Assembly: GCA_034359265.1 (NCBI GenBank)
Contig: CP136891.1
Coordinates: 39,920,001 to 39,984,000, forward strand
Source: Canna indica
Taxonomy: Eukaryota; Streptophyta; Magnoliopsida; Zingiberales; Cannaceae
Direction of reading: 5' to 3'
Length of the DNA stretch: 64,000 bases
The notes below the pieces were generated by a model. That model made no database searches and was not told the DNA's origin. It saw only the letters and a program-made list of their open reading frames with translations. Of this stretch, positions 55,920 through 64,000 are shown piece by piece (position 1 is the first letter of the stretch; each line of letters starts with the position of its first letter). Both the position numbers and the translations under genes were made by a program.

Positions 55920-57340
55920 ACCCCTCCCATTGGCTTGTGGCTCCCTATTTGGAGCCGCATAAGCAATAGGAAAGAGGAGCAGCCGCCAGCCGCCCCCCTT
56001 CCTCTCTCTCTTGCAAGCCGCCGAGCCCCTCCCATCTCCCTCCCATCTTCCTTCTTTGGGGCCGAGCCGAGAGGAGCCAACCAGCCCCTCTCTCTTCCTC
56101 TTTCCCTCTCCTCAAGCCGGCGGCATGAGGTGAGCCGCCGCCCCCTCTCTTTCTCTTTTTGGGTCGAGCTGCCATCTTTTGAAGCCAGATTCGAGGGCCA
56201 TCCTCTGGAATTTCTTCGTTGATCATCCTTCCTAATTAGGTGAGTGGTTTTACCCATCCTCTTCGGGTTTCTTCGAGTTCTTGAAGCCATTCTTGAATGC
56301 TATGCAAATCTTGATTTGTTTTCCGACGATTTCTCGAATTCTTGACGTTCTTTTGTGTGTCATGTTTGAGGAGGCCCTAAACCCTCCCCTTTGGGGCTTG
56401 GCAACCCTAGGGTAATCCTAGGGGTGCTCGGCCAAGGTGGAAAAAGGGGTGCCCTCCAAGTGTTCGATGAAATGCCTAAGTGAAAGGATGTAGATTTTCT
56501 TACCTTCTATAAATCAATTTGATCATCAATCTTGATATTTGTAAATTTAAATGCATGCTTATTATTAAATTTGTGATTTTTGGAAATATATCATGTGGTT
56601 TAAAAATAGGTTTGATATTGGAGGCATTAGAGTTCTTGGTTTAAATTCTTGAATATCAAGGTGGGTTCTTGATTAAGGAGAGTTGTGATGCTTGTTATTC
56701 TTGTTTGTTAAGCATGATTTATGTGAGATTATCTTGTTGATTATAAATATGATGTGATGGTAATTAGGGAGTTATATTCTGTTAATTTTCGGATTTAAAT
56801 CTTATTATGCTGAAAACTCAATTAGGCTGAAAACTGTATGCTGAATTGTTGATTTAGAGCTGATTTCGATAATTTGTTTGTGATATGCATAGTTTGCTGA
56901 ACATAGTTGTGTAACCTATTATTTTGACCAGAAAAATAATTTGAATCACACTCTGGAGACCAGATTCAGATTAGATACATCAGTTTCGGGCAGAACAGTA
57001 AGCTAAAATAAAATCCTAAACAAAACCCTAATCTTGGTAGACTAAATTTTAGTTGTATAGTTAAAATTGGGCAAAAGGGTCAGCATAATCTGTTATGAAC
57101 CAATAAGTGAAGTTTATGCATGAAATAAAACTACACGAGTTTATGACATTACGAGTCTAGGAGTTGGGGTCGGGTATTGGAGTATTGAGACGCTTTCCAA
57201 TAGGAACACCCCTAAGACACTATAGGTGAGACTTGACTTAGGTCATGGTGTGTCATATCTTTATAAATGGCAGAGAGGCTCTTTAAGGAGCCGGATTATG
57301 GGCTATGCTCGAAAGGTTGGATGGCTAATTCCCAACCTGT

Positions 57341-57659
57341 GGAACAAGTTCGGAGAGTCTTCCAGATTGTTCTGGTTTAGCCTCGTGGGATAAGTTCGAA
57401 GGGCCTACCCGATTATCCCCGAGGTGGTTTTTAAGGAATAAGTTCGGAGGGCCTACCTAATTATTCCTGTGTTATCTTAGAGGAGTAAGTTCAGAGGGCC
57501 TACCCGATTACTCATGTGATATCTTAAAGGGGCAAGTTCGGATGGGCGAATCCTGATTGTCCCTACGCGTCTCGTGGAGCAAGTTCGGAGGGCCTTCCCG
57601 ATTGCTCCCGAGTTTTTTATACTAGGATAAGTTCGGAGGGGATTCCCGATTATCCTAGT
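57341..57659 (+). repeat. Array of seven covarying hairpins in Tekay LTR copy D
   Basis: Units at 57341, 57387, 57435, 57482, 57529, 57576 and 57624 (46-48 bp apart). Outer arms: GGGATAA/TTATCCC, GGAATAA/TTATTCC, GGAGTAA/TTACTCA, GGAGCAA/TTGCTCC and TAGGATAA/TTATCCTA. The central GTTCGGAGGGC...CCCGA is more constant than the arms. It is the same design and order as at 37007-37435, with two fewer units and a diverged loop. Confidence 0.85.
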
Positions 57660-58873
57660 ATGTGTTATTGCCTTAGGGCATGGTAGGCTTAGACCTGTTG
57701 TTCTTCACTATCTGGGTGTTGGCTGCCTTCGGGTAGGTGGTGGCCGGATGGCCTGTTAGCTGGTCACTCCCTTGTGACCTTTTCCTACCTGAGTCAGGAG
57801 TTTTACCTTATGCATCTTATTTGTGATATTTTTTTGTGAGGGTCGGTAGGACCGCTCACTTAGTTCTTTGAACTCACCTGTTGTCGTTGTTTTGTTTTGT
57901 AGAGCTTGACTAATGAGGTGGGCTGGAGCACTTGGCGCGGCTGGAGGGCAGAGGAGCCACATGATCTCATTACAGTCCTAGTTAGGGTCGTAGTCGAGTC
58001 TTTTGGTAGTGTGTCATGCACTTTTGTTGGTTTTTGGAGTTGTAGCCCTTGAGGGCATTTATGTCATTTTATTCAAATTTTATTATATTTGGTCTATTGT
58101 GAAGTCGAAATGGCAATACTAGAGGGGGGGTGAATAGTGTGTTTACTAAATAATTAGCCTAAATTAGATTTTAATCGTTTCTTGGGTAGTTTAGGCAATT
58201 TGCAATTTAATGATTGGGTGTGAAAGCAATAAATAATTAAGCAATTAAAAACAAACAATAACGCAATGCAAACACGTTAATTTAGAGTAGTTCAGCCCCA
58301 ATTCCTACTCCACTACCTAAGCACCCCGCTTAGGATTTCCAAACTAGTTTTACTAGATTAATTGTTGTTTCCCTTACATAGAGGACTTTGACTCGAAGAG
58401 TCGCACTCTCGACCTAAGGCACTTCCACATCCGGAAGTCTCCGCCTTCTTATTGAGATCACTCTTCCACCTCAACCCTAAGGGACAACTTGACTAATCCT
58501 AGTAACAACTAATTTTACAAAAGTGGCTTTACACCTAACACCAGGTAACCACTTATACCCACAAGACCTGACAGCCTAGGTCTTACAAACTCAACTTCAA
58601 AGAAATGATAAATTAACAGTTAAAAATACAAGTGAAAAGAGGTTAAGATGAAACCAACATTATCTACTCTTTTCCAAGCCTTGTAGCCTCCAACTCACCA
58701 GAGAATGTGCTTTGGGTCGAAGCCGAGTTGAGGAGTAGTTGGCACTTGAAAACGAACTCGACGGAAGAAAAAAACGCGCTGCAATCGATCTTTGGAAGGC
58801 TTAAATCCCTTCTTAAATGCTCAATAAAATCCGTAAGATTAAGGGAAGAAGGTTAAATGAGATAGGTGAGGTA

Positions 58874-58881
58874 TATTTATA
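58874..58881 (-). promoter_or_regulatory. TATA box of the SIRE-like 3' LTR
   Basis: Minus strand TATAAATA preceded by GAGGG, in the position of the motif at 21788-21795. Confidence 0.6.
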
Positions 58882-58919
58882 CCCTCATGAAGAAAAGGCA
58901 ACTCAACGAATAGTTTTCT

Positions 58920-59290
58920 ATCCGTTGGAGACCACCAATCGATTGGTCGGTCAACCGACCGATCGACCACTCACATCGACCGTCGCTTTCTCTCTGTGGT
59001 CGGTCGACCGATGGGTCGACCGCCCAGACGCAAATCCTTCAATCCCGCATTCGGTCGACCGACCTGATCTTGCGTCTTCAGCAAACACAGGTCGATCGAC
59101 CAGTTGGTCGACCGATAGAGCTACTGCCCATTTTAGGCCTCAATCAATCGACTACCTGATCAACCGAAGTAGCTTCTACCTCTTTTAGGCACTGTTAGGT
59201 CAACTGACCGGTCGACCAAAATGACTGGTGCCATATTCCTTACCCTATTCGGTCGACTGCCCGGTCGACTAAACTTAGGTTGAATTGAAT
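58920..59290. repeat. Array of GGTCGACC-type palindromes in the 3' LTR
   Basis: Five to six clusters, such as CGGTCGACCGATGGGTCGACCG and GGTCAACCGACCGATCGACC-type segments, spaced 55-80 bp, upstream of the TATA box in the sense of the element. Confidence 0.8.
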
Positions 59291-59615
59291 TTTTAGCCCT
59301 TTTTCTTGTGTGCTTCATTTCCGGGTTTCAGCTTTCAACGAGCATCATCTTGGAGAGCTTTCCATGTGATCTTTAAGCTCGTCAGATACGTCTTTGGTGC
59401 ACACGTTGATCTTTGAGAAGTTTCGCGATGAACCCGAGCGCGATGATCAATGTCCTTCCGATTTCCGATTTCTTTCGATATTTTCGATCGGGGACATCGA
59501 ACGCTAATTGATATGGAACCTGAAAGATTTATTAGTAAAATATTAGTTCCATGTTTGTTATCATCAAAACCGAGATTAAGAGATTAAGACCAAGGTTGAA
59601 AACCTAAAGCCAACA

Positions 59616-59632
59616 ATCTCCCCATTTTTGAT
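59616..59632 (-). other. Polypurine tract of the gag-only Copia element
   Basis: Minus strand reads CAAAAATGGGGAGAT directly before TGTTGGC. Confidence 0.8.
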
Positions 59633-62600
59633 GATGACAAACATCCTTGAGAAAATATAACATTAAAGTATAGAGGATATCAACTAAGGGATTTCTCCCC
59701 CTATCAACATGCATATCTATGAAATAAACTCCCCCTATCTATATACATGAATTTCCTATATTTTCCTCCCCTTTGCCTATAATTTTCTCCCCATTTATCC
59801 TATACTTTTCTCCATATTTCTCCCCCTTTTGACTTATATTTTCTCTATAGTTTTCTCCTAATTTTCTCCCCCTTTTGACATCAATCAAAATGGGCAAGAA
59901 ATGACAATCTAGTTAAAGGGATGAAACACAAGTATTTTTTCAGGAAGTTGAGACTCTAAAGATGTTTGATCATGAAACATGAAACCCTCAACCAAAGGGA
60001 TGGAAAACAAATATTTAACATGAAACATAAATTACATGATAAAAAAATGATAGAAACAATTCGAAACTAAATCATGTATGCACTCAAGTATGAATGTACT
60101 CATATCTTTTTTCATGACATTTTTAGATTTCTTTCAAACTTTCAAAATACCAAGATATGGTTATTTAACTCATGTATATTAAGTTTGAAGTGAAACTAAT
60201 GTCATTTAATCCAAATATGAACTTAGCATGTCTTCATTTGAAATAAATATGAGAACATGAAAATGCTAAGTCTCAATGTTTTGCTATCTACTCATGTTTT
60301 CTCATTTTTAGGCATCTAGACATCAAACATGAGAGAATGTAAGTCTATGAATCAAGTTAGGGCTTCATTTTTAAGTTGCTTTGTTGACTTAGGTCAACCT
60401 ATACTTCAAGATTTGAAAAAATCAAACTTTTAAATCTATACAAAATCATATTTTCGATAAAAAACTTTGGTACCAATTTTTGGATGAAAATTTTGATACC
60501 AAATATTGAATGGTCATTTGAGATGCATGAATAAGGTTTAAACTCAAAAGAATTCTCAAAGACCATTTTTCATCCTATATTAATTTTAATAAACAAAAGG
60601 ATATTTCTAGCTATCATCCAAAAAATCAAAATCATTCCTAGAAATGATTTTACTCAAGAAATTATATGAATGATATTAAAAATGGAATCCAAATAGTATA
60701 TATGAGTTTTCATTTGAAGTTTTTGAAGAAAGATCAAAGTATCGAAAGGATTGAAATCTCAAATAAGTGATACTTTGAGTTTTCGAAGTTCAACTTCAAA
60801 ATTCCATTTTAAATCAGATTCTTGATAAAACATTTTGAAATTTTTACTGAAAAAACTAGATATCTCAGTGAATGTGCAATTTCAAGAAAAAAGATTCTTT
60901 TATATTTTCATAGAAATAACTGAAATTGCTACCAAATGTAGGTTGAAGTAGTATTTTTGTAATTTTTAGTTTTTCTTAAAACTTATTCAATTTTCATTCA
61001 AACTTTCATGACACCACATGATGGTCATGTAAAGGGTATATGTCAAGTTTCAAATGAAAATAATATCCTTAAGTCAAGATATCAACCTAGCATGGTTTCA
61101 TTCAAAACTAAACTAGTTTTTATGAAACTTGCTAAGTTTCAAACTTAAACCTATGTATACCTAACATGAGTAAATCTAAACATGTTCCCCATATATGGAT
61201 TGAAAATGAGACCTTTAAGTCAACTTGTTGACTTGGGTCAACTTGGTTCAAAAAAAGTTTTCATGAAACCACCTCTATGTTATTTTATCCATATCCATAT
61301 AAATTTTTCATTCTTAGTACATGGAAACATGTCATACCTATTCCTAAATATGTTTATGAAGTTTGGACTTAAAATCAAGTGTCCAAGTCAATTTATTGAC
61401 TTGGGTCAAACTTCTCAAGCTTAAGTCCTCTAATATGATCTAGTTATCTCATTTTTCATCTAGACATGAATTTTCAATTTTAAATACCTAGACAACTAAT
61501 TATTAACACACCTAAACATGTTCATCCAATTTACAACTTAGATGAAGTCTCTAAAAAAAGAATTTTAACCTAGTTCGATTTCATTAATATCATGATATCA
61601 TGAAATGAGCTAAGTTATCAAAATGTTTCTTACTCATGAAAATTCAAATATTTATCATGCATAATCAATCATGAGCATAGAGAAATCACTTAAGCATAAA
61701 TATTCAAGTATTATATTAAGATTTTTTTTGCGAAATCAAATTCATACATTTTTCTTGAAAATTTGCCCAACTTTTCATTTCCTTTTTCATTTTCTTTTAG
61801 ATAGCATATCCTTTCATTAACATTCACAACTTGCAAGTAGACTTCATTAGTAGCATAATGAAATAATATGCCTACTAGCAAGCTAACATACTAAGTAGCA
61901 CAAGTTTAAATGCTAAGTTTCATTAAAGATTCAACCTATGCTAGATAGTAAAGATTCATTTTAAGAAAGTTTTCATGATATCAAAATGAATCTAAGACAT
62001 CTTAATGTGTTTAAGATATCAAAATGAAACATTTGAGGAATAAGATCTCTAAGTATGTTTAACTAGTTTGGACTTAAAAGAATGTCTCTAATGGTAAGTA
62101 TCAACTTAGAGCAAGCTTCATTCAATAAAATTTTCCTAAGTACTAAAATTCTACCTACTCGTGAAAATTCAAGGGTTTACCATATAATTCTAATCATGAG
62201 TATTGAGACATTATTTAAGCTTAAGCATTGAGGTATAGCACTAAGATTTTGAATTTATCGAAGTTATACCTTATTCATGATAATTTGCCAAACTAATCTT
62301 TTTCTTTCTAATTAGCCTTCCTAAGAACTTATAACTTGCAAGTATACTTTATAAATGGAAAATAAAACCAAATCTATATGCAAGCTATCAAACTAAATAG
62401 CAAAGTGAAAAACCAAGTATCATTTTCCAAATTCAACTTCACTAAGTAGCATGGATTCATTTTCATATAAATCATTTATGATAACAAAATGAATCAAGAG
62501 ATCTCAAAATATAAAATTTTGAAAAATAAGATCTCCAACCATTCCTATTGGTTGAAAACCGAAACCACAATTAGCCTACGATTTAAAACCGCAAGGTCAC

Positions 62601-62870
62601 ATAAGCCCATTACAGGCTACATAGGTCTCCGAAGAGACCAGGAAATCAAAATCAAAAATCATTTTATAAAAGCATATCATGAGCGGAAAATCTACTAATA
62701 TTGAGCATGTATCAAAACTCCAACTCAAATTTAATCAAGTAAGTATAGGAGATGATACCAAAGTGTTTGATGTCAACTTTACCATAGGCATCTAGTCTAG
62801 GTGCAGACTTTGAAGTTGCAACCATGCAAGGATCATTCCTTCAATTTCTTTGTCAACTTCAACTCTTCAA
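59633..62870 (-). other. Non-coding interior of the gag-only element with diffuse repeats
   Basis: About 3.2 kb, very AT-rich, without any Copia pol motif on either strand. Similar blocks recur irregularly: ...TTGACTTRGGTCAA... (60380, 61222, 61400), AGTTTGGACTTAAAA (61351, 62072), and GAAACTTAGCATG/CTAGCATGG-type segments. It begins (plus strand) with pyrimidine-rich CTCCCCC text to 59880, which on the minus strand is purine-rich sequence upstream of the purine tract. Confidence 0.6.
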
Positions 62871-62876
62871 TTTCCA

Positions 62877-63888
62877 TTACCCTTGTGTGATGGCTCCCCC
62901 TACAAAAGAACAAGACACTTTTGGTACCCAAATAGCTTTGGGTCCTTGGGGGTGAGTTGGCCTACGAATCCAAAGTGTTCTAGCAACACTTGGATTTTTT
63001 TTAAAAGCACACTCATGGATAGCATGGCTATAAACACCACAACAAAAACAATGTCCATCAAACTTTTTCTTTTTATTTTTCATTCTCTAGTTCATGCACA
63101 TGAGAACTAAGCCTTAAGTTTTCTTTCTTTAATTTTTTGTTTTCTTTATCCTTTTTAATCATCAAGGCATACATGATTTTGTACTCATCCATCAATTCAT
63201 CAAAATCATGAGAACTAGATGAGTTAATACTATCATTATTATTAACATGACTAGAAGGAGAGGAGTGTTCCTCATTGTTATCATTCATGAGGCATTCTTT
63301 TGAGAAGGCTTCATCGTCATGGTAAGAGGATGCTTCACTTGAGTATGATGATGATGTGGAAGCTTTTGACCTCTTCTTTATCTTGTTCTTCATGGAAGGG
63401 CAATTTTTCCTCACATGCCTTTTTTCTTTGCACAAGTGGCAAATTACTTTTCTCTTTCGGCTTTTAGAATTGCTTCTTTGACTCGAAGCACTATGGGCAT
63501 CAAAATTGAGATTACCAGTAGGTGAGTGACAATTGTCATCACCACCTTCATCAAAAGTAGTAATCTCTTCAGTTTTTGCAAAATCATATAGCATGTTTAA
63601 TGTTGCCCAGATATGAAATGCGAAAGAACAATGCATGACTTTTTCAAAGATGTTATTTTCTAAGGAACAATATAAGCAATTTGTTGCCTTAGCATTTAGT
63701 TCAAACCTATTAATTTGTTCTTGAGTCCATGCATCCATTTTTTCCTTAGGTTCTATGTATTTTGATTTTACCATATTAAAAACACCTAAACCTTGAGTCT
63801 TTAAGAATGTATACATTCTTCCTTTCCAAAGACCAAAGTTTGACTCATCAAACCTAGGGGGTATAGACGCTACCAACTCTAGAGCCAT
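62877..63888 (-). CDS. Gag of a SIRE-type Copia element, lacking the UBN2 core
   Basis: The ATG at 63888 opens a frame of 271 residues ending at 63073. It starts SIPPRFDESNFGLWKGRMYT, the N-terminal Gag motif (F.G.NY..W), and continues to FAFHIWATLNMLYD, where the 100-residue UBN2 capsid core should begin. Instead it passes at once into DEGGDD and an acidic, serine-rich region. A zinc knuckle CX2CX4HX4C reads CHLCKEKRHVRKNC (about residues 150-163), followed by lysine-rich, serine/aspartate-rich and coiled-coil-like C-terminal segments (KENKKLKKENLRL). A second, overlapping frame (63083-62877) continues with a second knuckle-like CFCCGVYSHAIHEC and IWVPK, as at the end of SIRE Gag. The ORF is open but probably defective in capsid formation. 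Could be expressed by the LTR promoter. Confidence 0.8.
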
Positions 63889-63942
63889 TTCAAGATCGAC
63901 ACAAGGTGTAGAAGAGATGGTGAAATCTCAAGCTACGAACCC

Positions 63943-63954
63943 GCTCTGATACCA
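63943..63954 (-). other. Primer-binding site (initiator tRNA-Met) of the gag-only element
   Basis: Minus strand TGGTATCAGAGC, a perfect match to the common site, two bases after the LTR end TTCGACTTCA. Confidence 0.9.
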
Positions 63955-63956
63955 AT

Positions 63957-64000
63957 TGAAGTCGAAATGGCAACACTAGAGGGGGGGTGAATAGTGTGTT
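63957..64000 (-). repeat. Start (3' end in element sense) of the 5' LTR, cut by window edge
   Basis: 44 bp visible, TGAAGTCGAAATGGCAACAC onward, nearly identical to 58100-58143. The rest lies outside the window. Confidence 0.9.

Larger units (their letters stand above)
55588..58099 (+). repeat. Tekay LTR (copy D), cut by the gag-only Copia element
   Basis: Starts TGTAATATCC and follows the LTR reconstructed from units A and C through TATA box, GC-rich leader, donor-like GGTGAGTGG (56239), hairpin array, acceptor-like TTTTGTTTTGTAG (57890-57902) and GTAGTTGTAG-like tail, up to ATTTTATTATATTTGGTCTATTG. The final about 200 bp are not present before the Copia LTR begins at 58100 and should lie beyond the right edge of the window. 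Open frames at 55895-56290 are by-products of the leader. Confidence 0.85.
58100..59615 (-). repeat. 3' LTR of the gag-only Copia element
   Basis: 1516 bp. Minus strand starts TGTTGGCTTTAGGTTTTCAACC at 59615 and ends GCCATTTCGACTTCA at 58100. It matches the start of the 5' LTR at 63957-64000 with one difference and aligns along its length with the solo LTR at 21136-22554. Confidence 0.9.
58100..64000 (-). mobile_element. Gag-only (TR-GAG-like) SIRE-type Copia element, runs past the window
   Basis: Minus strand order: 5' LTR (from beyond 64000 to 63957), primer site (63954-63943), gag (63888-62877), long non-coding region, purine tract, 3' LTR (59615-58100). The inside is only about 4.3 kb and no protease, integrase, reverse transcriptase or RNase H is visible. 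The structure matches terminal-repeat retrotransposons with a GAG domain, which depend on full elements for movement. It inserted in the Tekay LTR, so it is younger than that copy. Confidence 0.8.

Overview
The window reads as repeat-dominated nuclear DNA of a flowering plant. I found no intact host gene. Evidence for a plant nuclear genome: nearly all sequence belongs to plant lineages of transposable elements (Tekay-type chromoviruses with very long LTRs, Athila, Tork- and SIRE-like Copia, an L1-type LINE, hAT, CACTA, Harbinger and Mutator-like elements). It also holds fragments of both organellar genomes: plastid atpF at the left edge, and about 3.8 kb of mitochondrial-type DNA with a broken rps13. 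The species cannot be told from the sequence.

Layout. 1-8831: a minus-strand Tekay-like element with 3.7-kb LTRs full of a 29-bp minisatellite; its left LTR is fused to the atpF fragment and its internal region keeps only an integrase/chromodomain remnant. 8832-13064: a Copia LTR remnant, then a truncated minus-strand Athila-like element (LTR, decayed primer site, gag). 13065-23510: a minus-strand L1-type LINE split by a decayed Copia element (13820-20545, itself holding a Harbinger-type element) and by a solo SIRE-like LTR (21136-22554), both with target-site duplications. 23511-26254: AT-rich DNA with a CACTA end and a tRNA-like pseudogene.

26255-38106: a plus-strand composite of three truncated Tekay units in tandem (LTR-pol, LTR-pol, LTR-pol-LTR) that share inactivating mutations and are flanked by a near-perfect 5-bp duplication. 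38107-41130: two short inverted-repeat elements and LTR debris. 41131-44955: the mitochondrial insertion. 44956-50975: LTR remnants, a MITE, a Copia gag remnant and a CACTA element with a broken transposase. 51624 to the window end is a nest: an hAT element (with a smaller hAT inside it) is cut by a CACTA element, which is cut by a Tekay LTR, which is cut by a minus-strand gag-only Copia element running past the right edge.

Most unusual signal: an array of about 35-nt hairpins inside the Tekay LTR (nine units at 37007-37435, seven at 57341-57659). The stem arms differ from unit to unit but change together so that pairing is kept. The array lies inside a candidate leader intron of the LTR transcript. 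Other points of interest are nonsense mutations shared by the tandem Tekay units, GGTCGACC-type palindrome arrays in the SIRE-like LTRs, and a gag-only Copia element whose Gag has lost its core. All protein-family calls rest on reading translations by eye; no database search was run.
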